Shown: in pieces, positions 1 through 9,744 of the stretch
Layout of the letters: each line of letters begins with the position of its first letter
Numbering within the stretch: the first letter of the stretch is position 1
NCBI GenBank assembly: GCA_029747585.1
Contig: JAPEVF010000640.1
Coordinates: 1-26,265 of the forward strand
DNA: 26,265 nt
Reading direction: 5' to 3'
DNA from: Pleurotus djamor
Lineage: Eukaryota; Basidiomycota; Agaricomycetes; Agaricales; Pleurotaceae
Notes under the pieces: generated by a model
The model's database searches: none
What the model was told of the DNA's origin: nothing
Seen by the model: only the letters and a program-made list of their open reading frames with translations
Position numbers and translations under genes: made by a program

Positions 1-1960
1 GAGCGACCGGGGAGGGCCTCCGTCATGTGGTGGACGCCGAAGAACTCTGACTTTGTCCAGAGGGTTGGGAGCATTGATGGGATGGGTGGAATATCGACCG
101 CTCGAATTCAGGAATTCACCACTACGATCGACGCTCTCTACAAGAAATACAACGTAAACGATCCCGCCCTCTATGGAAGTCTTGGTCAGAATGAGGAACT
201 CGTCCATGAGCTTGTTCGTTCGGTCGACAAGTTCCTTACACGCCTCAGTCGAGTCGACGCCAATTTCAAGGACACGCTTTTTTTTGTCGCAGAACTTCAA
301 CGACGCTACCTCGAACTACAAGCATATCTTGTGTATATGGTTGAAATACGTCCCGTTTGGCGCGACTCCTCTGCCGTTCCGCCTATAAGGCCACGCCTGT
401 TCATAGGATGTGTCACTAGGTCGCCCATCTATGCTGAAGGCTGTATGAAATGTGGTATTCCCGTTTGGTACCTTAGACGCCTCGACGATTTTCGTCCCGA
501 TATATGCATCAAGAAGCTTGAAATTCCCCTCGCCGCCGCCGACTACGTCAGTGTCACTCCGAGGGAGGGTACTAGACCCATCTTTGTGGGGTCCTCCAAC
601 AGCCCAGGCAAACACAATGCCCTCCTCCGCGCAGCCAAGTGTTATTACAACGCTTTTTGGCGTCCTACTCCTGCCTCTGCTCCCCCTCCCCCTTCTCCTC
701 CTCGTACTNCCCCTTCTCCTCCTCGTACTCCTCCTTCTCCTCCTCGTACTCCTCCACCTTCTTTTCCTTCTTCTCATCGTACACCTGCCTCTGCTTCTTC
801 TTCTCTCCGTCAATCGTCTTCAAGACCATCCAAGCGCGCGAAACTGGATTCAAGTGACAAGCCAAGTATGTCTATTCCCTTCATTGCCTTCGAGAGATTT
901 CTCAACCATCNTTTTTTTATTTACAGAATCGCGAACCATTAATTTCCAGCTCGAGAAGTTCAAACCGTCATCCCCGTATCTGCCCGCAAGTCTTCCTTCG
1001 TGGGTTGATGCGCTTGCGGAGCTTCAGAAGGACGTCGCGAATATACCCCACCCCGACTTCGTTGATGGAGACAACGGATATCCATGGCCTGATCCTTTTT
1101 CGTTAATCCCCAAGAAGCACGTAGGCAAGACCACCACGATATTGAATAATTGGGTCAAGTTCAGATCCGCTTTCATCCAGCGCGCCCTCAATCACGATGG
1201 CAAGCTACTACTTTCTTCGACGACGTGGAGCGATGCCCTACTGGGCCTTGACTCGAAACGATCTCACTCCTCTACCTTCACCTCGCAACGATTAGACGGA
1301 CTGTCTACACTTCTCAATTCCTGGGCCTCGGAGTACGGTGTCAGTATTAGCTCAGCATCTACGCCTGCGATTTGGGATGGTGCTTCCTTACCAACCGAGA
1401 GCATCCCCGCTACTCCAATCGTACAGTCCATCATCTACGAAAGTATGGAGATGACTTTTCGGTGGGAACTTCAAACTCTTGACCTTGTCATGCTCGTTCG
1501 ACCGCCACACATGTCAGACGCAGACTGGGAGGAGCGGAAGGCAATTCGAGCCATACTGGTCTCGGATTGTTTCCCGGGACGACAAGGTTATCGTTTCGGC
1601 GGGGACTTCACGTGCGTTGATCACCACCACTCCAAGTCAGGACTCGCAGATCCCGATCTTACTCGACGCCTCCCCTACCTCAAGAATCTTGCCAAAGTCC
1701 TTTCGAAGTGGCCAGGTCCGCATCCAGACGAGATCAACATTCCCCCTCGTAGCACCTTCAATGATGCCAAGGTCCTTCGTTTGGAACGTATTTGTGCCGA
1801 CTTCTATACACGCGCTTTTTTTTGCTCGTTTCTATCGAGCACCATGTCTACCTTACTACCTCGCATGATACACGCCACCGCTTTTTTTTTTACTTACTTT
1901 TCTTTCTTCGTAGGCAATATGAACGCTTGCTGTGTACTCGTTTCATTTTCGTTTCCGTAA
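1..1960 (+). CDS. 5'-partial orphan protein of an expanded Agaricomycete family
   Basis: The reading frame is open from base 1, so the true start lies left of the window; the first in-window ATG is at 25. Exon 1 is 1-865. An intron at 866-926 (GTATGT to TTTACAG, 61 nt, with an N at 911) restores frame into exon 2 from 927. Exon 1 holds a region with GCMKCGIPVWYL, then a Pro/Ser-rich low-complexity linker at 660-830 that contains a 21-bp in-frame repeat (PSPPRTP, three copies) and a basic KRAK motif. Exon 2 encodes a well-conserved-looking globular segment with WVDALAELQ and FRWELQTLDLVM. The 3' end is uncertain. The frame as sequenced stops at 1960, but after the T8 run near 1816 another frame gives FFARFYRAP and stops near 1879. 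A CGTAG acceptor near 1915 could also open a last exon. From memory this resembles a lineage-expanded family of Agaricomycete hypothetical proteins. I assign no function. Confidence 0.6.
676..760 (+). repeat. 21-bp in-frame coding minisatellite (Pro/Ser/Arg)
   Basis: Three copies of a unit containing TTCTCCTCCTCGTACT start at about 693, 714 and 735, an exact 21-bp period that keeps the reading frame. Each encodes PSPPRTP within the disordered linker of the gene at 1-1960. The N at 709 lies in the second unit and must count as a base for the frame to hold. Confidence 0.7.
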
Positions 1961-2012
1961 AATCATGAACGTATTCTTGTTGCTTGGAACTCGAATCAAT
2001 ACTATATATGTT

Positions 2013-4973
2013 TCAATCCCTGGCTCTGCCCTTTCCTTTCCCCGCCACCGTCTTCTGCTTCTTGACAATAACCTCGTCGTCAGCCGACTCCTCCTCCTCT
2101 TCCATTCGCATTAAGTCGGCTTGGCCCCTTACTTCCTCTTCGTTAGCGCGTGAATATGTTCGTTTTAACGGTTGACTTGGACCCTCTCCTCGATCCCTCG
2201 CGGCAGTATCCGATGTTGTACTTTGGCGTGCGGGACCAGAAAAGAAACCTCGAATAGACGTCTGTCGAGTGGCCGCCTGTTGACGAACGCGAGACGGGTG
2301 GGTAACTGTCTCGTGAACCGCGGGTATGTCTTCATCTTGTTGCAACTGCTGTGCGGGGTCCCAATTGATGACATGGTTGTTCCAGGGACTCAGAAGAACC
2401 CATGGAGCGGGTTTCGGGGTTGCTTGTGCAGGGTACAACGTCCAACCAGGCTGATCAAGAGTGTTCGTGCGATAAGGTCGATCGGAGACGGGTTTAATCA
2501 TCCACGAGAAGGTCTTGAATTCATTCCACAGCGAGGTGCGCAACTTCTCGACATCGGATTCCGGCAGGGAGGAGATGAGGGGATTCCACTTTCGGAGGTA
2601 GGTCATCTGAGACCAACCTTGTGTACTGGGCATAATCGTATGACCCTTCCCAGGGAAGAACCTATCAAAAGCCTCGCGCCAATCCTTTTCGTGAGCGCGG
2701 AAGACTTGAGCTGTGTTGAGCGTCGCGGCAATATTTGAGTCCTTGAATACTTGGTACGTGGATTCTTGCCGTTGTCGCTGAGTGAGCCGACAGTAACTAG
2801 GGTCCAAGGGATTCTTAGGATTTCCAATCTTTTGGAGGATGTCACTCGGGAATTGATTCCATAACTTTTGTAGTTCATCTGTAACGGTTGGTCCAGTAGG
2901 CTGTGCCGGTGCGTTAATGTTTGTGATGACTGGGACATCGGGGCCCACATCTTCCACACCATCGAGTTCCATGGTTGCAAACGCTGCGAAGGCCTGAGTT
3001 GGGGGTGGCGCAGTCCCGACGAAGCGACGGCTCATCCCCTTATTTGCTGGGTAGCGAGTTTTCGGTAGATCGGAGCGCGAGATGATGCCCGCCGTATTTG
3101 ACTGGATCTGAATGGCTTCGATTGGCTTTCCAAAGATGTCCTTGAGTATATCCAAGTCGAGAGTCCTCTCGACACCGAGTCGGATCGTGTTGACGGTTGG
3201 CTTGAACCAGATTCGACGCATGAACGCAACGTGGAGGGGGTGCCAAGGCTTCTCCTCGTACTTTTCAGCAAGTTTATTGATTTGAACTACTGAGAGTCCC
3301 AGTGTCTGACGATCTTCATTTGTGAAGTCTTCCCAGTGTGTGGTTGCCAATCTGCGGCACTCGCGTCCAATGGTATCATCTCTGGGACGGCTATGGATAG
3401 CGTTGATCTGGTAGACACAAGCTGCGATTGTACTGAGGACCCCAAGTGTCGCCTTCTGCTCTGATGTCTGCGAGTTCAACGCACTAAGTAGACGTCGGAA
3501 CGCTTCAATCTGAACAAGTCTCCACGTCCTGTAACTGTGCGTGAGAGATCGAGGTGTTGGAAATATTGTGCGGTAACTTACCAGAAGTTCGTGCGACTCA
3601 TGCTGACAATGCTGCGATAGATCATATCTTCATTGACAACCAGGAGGAATGTCGAAGCAAACTTGAGGGGAATTCGAACTTCGATACGCGCAGCGACGTT
3701 CCTATCCTTCGCGGCTTGGGTATAGACATCATACAGGTCTTTAAGATAGGCAGGTGGCTTCCCTTCCATGGCCTTCGCTACGGTGATGTTCTGGGAGTGC
3801 TCGTTACCATGTTTGTGATAGGTTAGTGCCTTGTCCGTGGTGTATGCCTGGATGTAAGTCGCTTCAAATGGACCAGTGGGCTTGGAGAGGTGCGTATGGA
3901 AACCAGCAACCTCAGTCAAGTGTGAGTTGATGTCTATCTGCAAGTCCCATTTGCGATAGATAGTGCCAGCTTCATCGGGCGAAATCTGGAGGACACGTTC
4001 AATGATGAGGGCGATAGCGTCACGACGCCAGAGGAGAGCACGGCCACCATCCTGGAGTTCCACACCAACATCAATCCACCATTCTCCAGAGGAAGTATCG
4101 ACATGGTGAAGATATTCTTTGAGTGCAGCCCGGGCAGAGTAGGCATCCATGTCATGAGGTTTTGATGCCTTTGACCCTTGTATGTGGGTGCAAAACAAAG
4201 CACCAGCAAAGAGGGGATGATCCTGGATACGCTGGGCCAATTGTGCATTGAACTCTGGAATGTCCCAGTCGCTGATCAAGTAATGACTGTTTTGGAAGCC
4301 ACTCTTTGGGTTTCGTGCACGGAAGTACTCCTGGCTGATGGTTGATGGCCAGTCTTTTGCCTGACGGGGTGCGGTGGCGGCGTAAGCAGGTTGCACAATA
4401 TCGTTGTAGAAGAGAGCTGCCTCTTCGGAACTGAGGCGGTGAAGGTATGGCTTTGGGCGATCTTGTGAGACGAGTCGAGGGAAGAAAACACGGATTTGAT
4501 GACGATCTCCATACTTTCCCAACAGCTGGTTAGGAACTTGGAAGGGATCNAAAAAAACGAAAGCCCTGGTCAAAGCGGTCAGTGACAGAGGGTCAACCAG
4601 TGATGAAGAATGAGTGCATACGTTTTCAAGCTCGAATGGAACAGATATATGCATGCGAGTAGAGATATTGTTGAGATGGGGGGGNAGGGAGAGGGCAGAC
4701 ATAGAGGTCCGCCTTGACTGGAATATGCTCAGTGAATCCAAGTAAGGAATCATAGTCACGCTGCATCTGAGGGACTGGTTTTGTTCGACGAAGAGCGTAG
4801 TGGGAGACAATATTCAATCTTGTGAAGGCCTGATTGGGAAAGTCCAGACCAGCAAGAGCGAAGTTGACCATATCACGATGAACCGTTTCAGGTGGAGAAG
4901 TTCTCTTGATTTCAGTATAGCGATCAACAAAGCTAGCAATGGTGTGAGAGGCAACAGAGGTCATGGAGGCCAT
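2013..4973 (-). CDS. Large orphan protein, 949 aa, three exons
   Basis: Exons on the minus strand are 4973-4622, 4565-3582 and 3528-2013. Intron 1 (4621-4566, 56 nt) runs GTATGC to CCAG with a CTGAC branch-like motif. Intron 2 (3581-3529, 53 nt) runs GTAAGT to ACAG. The ATG at 4973 begins MASMTSVASH. The frame closes only if the N at 4685 and the N at 4550 are both surplus bases; then the exons join into 950 codons including the stop. The middle part has a striking GEWWIDVGVEL motif and looks globular. After about residue 690 the protein becomes polar, and it ends in an acidic stretch (EEEEESADDE) followed by KGKGRARD, a likely nuclear tail. No known domain is recognised. It converges on the gene at 1-1960 with only about 50 bp between stops. 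Function is unknown; the gene model itself is well supported by codon use and splice sites. Confidence 0.75.
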
Positions 4974-5612
4974 TGTGAAGATGAAGTTGAGTGGGAGTAA
5001 GTGAACTGGGAAACTTTTCAATGGACAAAGTGGGGGAAAAAGGAAACAGGGTTAGGAATAGGATGAACCTTTATATAGTGTATTCACCTGACCCTTGCCA
5101 AGCTTCACGCTAAGTACTTATTCAGATCCTAGCATGCAGAAAAACCTTGTTATAATCACCTTATTGCAAAAATCAACAAAAATATCAAAGACAAACTAAT
5201 TATGAGCAAAATGTCCAAGATATTGAAGAAAGAGAGTGGAATTAGGTGACGACAGTTTCAACATTCCTATTGACAAGCCAGCATCAAATATCAACTCGAA
5301 GATCTTATAACAACTTACCAAACAACAGCACAATGACATCAATACTTTCCATCATTGCTCACTTACAAGAGCAAAGCAAATCCATGCTATATAAACTGCA
5401 GAATATAGTGAACCAGCCAACTGAACTTTATTCAATGAAAAGTTAACACTTGAGCAAGTGAGAAAATGCAAAAAAAAAAAGTTCAAAGGTAAAGAAAAAA
5501 AAAGAAGAGAGGAGAAAAGGAGTATCTGCAGCCTACACTGAACCAGAACATATAACTAACAGGAACAGGATGTGTAGTCCAAAACATTGTAGCAACTTAT
5601 ATAAGGGGTATC
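4974..5612. other. AT-rich non-coding spacer
   Basis: This 640-bp stretch holds the promoter side of the 949-aa gene, then AT-rich sequence with A-runs near 5469 and 5495 and a CTTATATAAG palindrome at 5596-5605. Only one short open frame of 66 codons (5246-5446) occurs, with unconvincing composition. I see no gene here. Confidence 0.6.
5067..5077 (-). promoter_or_regulatory. Candidate TATA box of the 949-aa gene
   Basis: On the minus strand the sequence reads CACTATATAAAGG, a good TATA-type match lying about 100 nt upstream of the ATG at 4973. It is the only such motif in a suitable place. Transcription start is not known. Confidence 0.4.
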
Positions 5613-6100
5613 CCGGAGTCCCAGGTCTTAAGCTCACCTCCTACTTGCTATGAAAGTAGAGAGTCCCAGAGTCCCAAGTGTGCCATTTCATATTGGTGAA
5701 TACCACAGCAGTCTGAGATGTTCCCACTTACCCATGCTGATGGGGCAGAGTGGGGACTCCGGGAGTCCCAGATGTTTCTACTGGCTGAAGGTGAAGGAGA
5801 AGAGTAGGGACTCCGGGAGTCCCAGATGTTTCTACTGGCTGAAGGTGACGTTGGAGAGTAGGGACTCCGGGAGTCCGAGGTGTTCTGGCTGCTACACCTG
5901 GCTGGGGAAGTTGAGTGGGGACTCCGGGAGTCCCAGATATTGTCACCTATGCCACTGGAGATGAAGGAGAGTAGGGACTCCGGGAGTCCCAAGTGTTTCA
6001 GCTGCTACACCTGGCTAGGGAAGTTGAGTGGGGACTCCAGGAGTCCCAGATGTTTCAGCAGCTGGCTGGGGAAATGGAGTGGGGACTCCGGGAGCTCCAA
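5613..6100. repeat. Hairpin minisatellite, core GGGACTCCGGGAGTCCC
   Basis: Seven clear copies begin at 5753, 5807, 5861, 5918, 5974, 6031 and 6082, at spacings of 54, 54, 57, 56, 57 and 51 bp. Two degenerate copies precede them, near 5613 and 5660. The core is a perfect 8-bp inverted repeat around one central base. The copy at 6031 changes the centre from G to A but keeps both arms; the copies at 5861 and 6082 have a damaged right arm. Between cores lie variants of AGATGTTTCTACTGGCTGAAG or GCTGCTACACCTGGCTGGG. Because the early period is a multiple of three, all strands show long open frames, which I take as artefacts. Confidence 0.9.
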
Positions 6101-6360
6101 CCATTTCAATGTTCTGCTTGTTCCAAGTAAGTAGAGGTATTTCTATTGCTCTTAGGGTTATATAGAAAGGAATCTGTACTGGGAGACCGCATATTCCCCT
6201 AGGGGTGATTTACTTAGAAAAATTCTTGTTCAGGATGCACCCCTACCGCCATATATACACTAAGTCATGAGTAAAGACAGGTGTAGAGACAGGGAGAGGG
6301 GCATGTAGGCGGCGTGCCATGAGGTGTACAGATGGTGTGAAGACATGTTGTATGTGAATG
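6101..6360. other. Unique spacer between two minisatellites
   Basis: This stretch separates the two repeat families. It contains a CCCCTAGGGG palindrome at 6196-6205 and a chance-length TTAGGGTTA at 6152. No gene is evident. Confidence 0.5.
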
Positions 6361-6858
6361 ACACACCGACTGAAGTGGCGGACAGACCTAAAGACACCTT
6401 GAGACACTCATAGATATACCCATGGCCTTCTTAGAAGCCCACTGTGTGTGTGTATGCGACTGACCTTTCTTACTGACGGCGGGATAGATGTGACTGACTG
6501 ACAACCTTAAAGACACCTTGAGACACCCATGGATACATACATGGCCTTCTGAGAAGCCCACCGTGTATGCGCGCGACCGACTGACATACTGGAGGTAGCT
6601 GATGGCGGGACAGGTGTGTATATGCGCGACTGACTGACATACAGACTGAAGTGACTGACCTACCTGAATACTGGGGGCGGAGCCCATGAATACACTCATG
6701 GCCTTCTAGAAAGCCCACTGTGTGTGTGGATGTGCGACCGACCTTTCTTTGTGACCATCTATACTGGAGGAGAGACTGACGGCGGAATAGATGTGACGGA
6801 CTGACATACTTAAAGATGGCTTGCGACACCTGTACAGAGACCCATGGCCTTCTGGGAA

Positions 6859-6975
6859 GCCCACTGTATGTGTATGCATGCGACCGACACTACTTTGAGT
6901 GCGACACCTACCATCTTGACTGGAGAGACTGATGGCGGGATGGATGTATACACCCATGGCCTTCTGGGAAGCCCA
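6859..6975 (+). repeat. Copy A of an internal ~117-bp duplication
   Basis: The segment from AAGCCCACTGTATG to the next CTTCTGGGAAGCCCACTGTG matches 7313-7430 with only about a dozen differences, an offset of about 454 bp. This shows that blocks of several repeat units have been copied together. Confidence 0.7.
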
Positions 6976-7312
6976 CTGTGTGCGTGGATGTGTGACAGAC
7001 CTTTCTTTGTGATTGACATACACCATCTATGTTGGAGAGACTCATGGTGGGATAGATGCGACTGACTGATATACTTAGAGATGACTCGAGACACCCATGG
7101 ATACATGCATGGCCTTCTAAGAAGCCCACTGTGTGTGTGTGCGACCGACTGACATACCAGCGGAAGAGACCGACATACCTAGAGACGGCTCGTGACACCA
7201 TGGATACACACATGGCCTTCTCGGAAGCCCACTGTGTATGTATATACAACCGACTGACATACTTGAAGACGGCTGGTGATACCTGTACAGACGTCCATGA
7301 CCTTCTGGGAAG

Positions 7313-7430
7313 CCCGCTGTATGTTCATACATGCGACCGACTCTACTTTGAGCATGACACCTACCATCTTGACTGGAGAGACTGACAGCGGGATGGATGT
7401 ATATACCCATGGCCTTCTGGGAAGCCCACT
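7313..7430 (+). repeat. Copy B of an internal ~117-bp duplication
   Basis: This matches 6859-6975, including the shared CCATCTTGACTGGAGAGAC and CGGGATGGATGTATA blocks. See the partner copy. Confidence 0.7.
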
Positions 7431-8307
7431 GTGTATGTATACATGGCTGACTGACATACTTAAAGATGGATGGTGACACCAGTACAGACACTAGTGACCT
7501 TCTTAGAAGCCCACTGGATGTGGATGTGCGACCGACTCACATACCTAAAGACGGCTTGCAACACCCATGGATGCACACATGGCCTTCTCGGAAGCCCACT
7601 GTGTGTGTATCCGCGACCGACATGACTTTGAGAACGACACCTACTCATCCATGACCTGCTGGGAAGCCCACCATAGTTATATGCAACTGACTGGTGTACT
7701 TAAAGATGGCTGGCGGAGCGTATGAATATACCCATGACCTTCTGAGAAGGTCAATATGTGTATATCCGCGACCAACACTACTTTGAGAGAGAGACTGATC
7801 ATCTATACTGAAGTGACCGATAGCGGGACATGTGTATACACCAGTGACCTTCTGGGAAGCCCATGGTGTATGGATACATGACTGACACTACTTTGAGAAT
7901 GACAACCATCCTCTATACTCGAGTGAATGTCGGAAGTATATGCGCCTACACCCATGACCTTCTGAGAAGCCCACCGTGTATATATACATGACCGACAGAT
8001 ATTACTTTGCTAGACAATCGACCTATCCTCAATTTACTAATGGCGGAACCCATGTCTGTACTGGCGACCTTCTGGGAAGCCCACGGTATATGTATACGCG
8101 ACTGACGGACACACTCAAAGTCGGCTTGCAACGCCGGTACAGGTACCAGTGACCTTCTCGGAAGCCCACTGTAAGTATAGCTGAGGGAAGCCCACCATAC
8201 GTGTATACGCAAGGGACGGACTTGTATGTGATGACGACGTGCAATTTGATGTAAAAGTTGGATGGACAAATATTTGGAGCGCCACAGTACGCACCAATGA
8301 CCTTCTC

Positions 8308-8380
8308 GGAAGGCCGCGCTATGTGTGAGCACCGTGAGAAATTGAACTTTAACTTGGAAAACAATTCGACACTGTCTTCA
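8308..8380 (+). repeat. Copy A of a dispersed ~70-bp repeat
   Basis: It starts GGAAGGCCGCG and contains TGTGAGCACCGTGAGAAA and TTTAACTTGGAAA. It matches 9133-9205 at an offset of about 825 bp with roughly 80-85% identity by eye. Confidence 0.65.
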
Positions 8381-8502
8381 GAAAGCCATCTGAGTAATAA
8401 GCAAATCAAAAAGACACAACTGACAAACCTTCATGCCAGCGACCTTCTCGGAAGCCCAGAGCGTATGTGATTGACAAGCTTGTCGACTTGAGTCCTTCCA
8501 CT

Positions 8503-8720
8503 CTTGGTTTCTATACGAGAATGTCAAGTCCATCGGTTCGTCCAGGCGCATGAGTCCAAGTCGCAGGAAAAAGTAGTGAGGCTCCAAGTGGATCAGGTAC
8601 CCTGACCAGGAATCGAACCTGGGACTTCCGCTATTCAGTCGGACGCATAACCAACTGTGCCATCTGGGCATCGTTTGCACGTCCGTTACTTTGCAGCATC
8701 AGAGTGAATTTTGATACAAG
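8503..8720 (-). repeat. tRNA-derived SINE-like unit 1
   Basis: The tRNA-like head occupies 8669 down to 8598 on the minus strand. It has an acceptor GCCCAGA opposite TCAGGGT with one mismatch, an A-box-like GGCACAGTTGG, a T arm CCAGG-TTCGATT-CCTGG (B box), and GAA at the anticodon position. The D stem has one mismatch, and A31/G39 in the anticodon stem do not pair. The body towards lower coordinates ends with CGAACCGATGGACTTGACA and TTCTCGTAT. These defects and the repeated body argue for a tRNA-derived retroelement rather than a working tRNA gene. Confidence 0.65.
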
Positions 8721-8935
8721 AAAGTCAAGTTCATCGGTTCGTGAGACATCAGATGCCCAAAAAGGATACCGCAAAAATCAACCCTCAATGCTCCTGCATA
8801 CATAAGACCCCAACCAGGAATCGAACCTGGGACCTCCCGCTATTCAATCGGGCGCACAACCAACTGTGCCATCTGGGCATCGCTTGGATGTCCGTTACCT
8901 TGCAGCATCAGAGTGAATTTTGATACAAGAAAGTC
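8720..8935 (-). repeat. tRNA-derived SINE-like unit 2
   Basis: The head at 8878 down to 8806 is the best-preserved copy. It has a perfect GCAC/GTGC D stem, four good anticodon-stem pairs (CCCG/CGGG) plus one mismatch, and the T arm CCAGG-TTCGATT-CCTGG. GAA sits at the anticodon but is followed by T, unlike a normal Phe tRNA. About 85 bp spanning the head start and its upstream flank repeats unit 1 at an offset of about 209 bp, so units 1 and 2 form a head-to-tail tandem pair. Confidence 0.65.
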
Positions 8936-9132
8936 GAGTAGAGACAAAGGCGAGATTGCGTCTCTGAATATACGAGAACGTGGAGTCCATCAGTTGACAA
9001 TCCTGTGGAATAGATCTTGTCACCGCGAGAAAATGGTATTCTACTCGCTCATGACCTGCTCGGAAGCCCACCATGTATGTATGCGACCGACTGACTTTTC
9101 TTTGTAGGCGACCATGCATCAATGGCCTTCTC

Positions 9133-9205
9133 GGAAGGCCGCGTTTTGTGTGAGCACCGTGAGAAACTGGACTTTAACTGGGAAAGACAGTTGGACGCCA
9201 TCCAT
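9133..9205 (+). repeat. Copy B of a dispersed ~70-bp repeat
   Basis: This is the partner of 8308-8380. It follows directly on a core copy, GGCCTTCTCGGAAGGCC at 9125-9141, that has become a fully symmetrical hairpin. Confidence 0.65.
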
Positions 9206-9350
9206 AACCTGGTCAGAGAGCTAATCAAGTGATATGTAGGCATAACTCACGAGCCTCCGCATCAGTGACCTTCTTAGAAGCCCGCCGCGTACACAAGCAA
9301 GTCAAGACGCATCAGACTTTTCTCAGATATCCGTCGACAAGTGACACGAC
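9203..9350 (+). repeat. Copy A of a local segmental duplication
   Basis: The blocks ACCTGGTCAGAGAG, TCAAGTGATA, GCCTCCGCATCA, AGAAGCCCGCCGCGTA and CAAGACGCAT occur in the same order here and at 9541-9690, an offset of 317-333 bp. A core minisatellite copy (near 9266) lies inside the duplicated block. Confidence 0.6.
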
Positions 9351-9379
9351 ATCCTGTCACCGCAAGAAAAGTGAAGTTC

Positions 9380-9550
9380 ACTCGCGAATTCAAAAACTTG
9401 AAGACATCGGATGCAGTACCAAGACCAGGATTCGAACCTGGAACCTCCCACAAAGGGGAGATGCACAACCAACTGCGCTATCTGGGTGATGTTAGTAGCT
9501 CCGACACTTTGCACACTTAACCCACCGTTGATTTTCATGCACCTGGTCAG
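9380..9550 (-). repeat. tRNA-derived SINE-like unit 3
   Basis: The head runs from 9487 down to 9417 with an acceptor ACCCAGA opposite TCTTGGT (six of seven pairs), a D stem GCGC/GTGC, the stem CTCCC/GGGAG with a six-base loop, and the T arm CCAGG-TTCGAAT-CCTGG. The six-base anticodon loop makes a functional tRNA unlikely. The flanking GTTGATTTTCATGC corresponds to GTGAATTTTGATAC in units 1 and 2. Confidence 0.6.
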
Positions 9551-9690
9551 AGAGTTATTCAAGTGATAGCCTCCGCATCATTGACCTTCTCAGAAGCCCG
9601 CCGCGTATACAGGCCTCTCAAGACGCATGCCAGACTTCAACTTGACACCGACCTTCTCAGATGCCCATCGACAAGCAACACGAAAAACCT
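9541..9690 (+). repeat. Copy B of a local segmental duplication
   Basis: This is the partner of 9203-9350. Further core copies follow at about 9646 and 9706. tRNA-like unit 3 lies between the two duplicate blocks. Confidence 0.6.
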
Positions 9691-9744
9691 GCGACATCCC
9701 CATCAGTGACCTTCTCGGAAGCCCATAGTGTATGGGACAATATT

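Larger units (their letters stand above)
6361..8330. repeat. Irregular minisatellite, core ATGRCCTTCTNNGAAGCCCA
   Basis: About 18 copies of the core occur from 6422 to 8297, for example at 6422, 6541, 6698, 6844, 6956, 7109, 7212, 7297, 7409, 7579, 7651, 7734, 7954 and 8297, with a mean spacing near 110 bp and a range of about 70-155 bp. Each core is an imperfect palindrome (GGCCTTCT/AGAAGCCC). It is usually followed by CACTGTGTGTGTATGCGACCGACTGACATAC and then by variants of AAAGACGGCTTGNGACACC. Stacked open frames on both strands reflect the lack of stops in this repeat and do not resemble proteins. The array reads as a subtelomeric satellite. Confidence 0.85.

Noticed and set aside
5648..6134. 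Open frames with GDSGSPR/SRSPYS repeats in the hairpin minisatellite
   Set aside because: The repeat period is near a multiple of three, which keeps frames open on both strands. There is no sign of selection on protein.
6152..6160. Interstitial telomere repeat TTAGGGTTA
   Set aside because: Only one and a half units, expected by chance in a 26-kb window.
5613..8330. CRISPR-like look of regularly spaced palindromic repeats
   Set aside because: Spacers are themselves repeated and variable in length, no cas genes are present, and the sequence is clearly eukaryotic.
6388..8409. Stacked open frames of 60-128 codons on both strands in the minisatellite
   Set aside because: They arise from repeat units lacking stops in several frames, have repetitive composition and lack splice or start logic.
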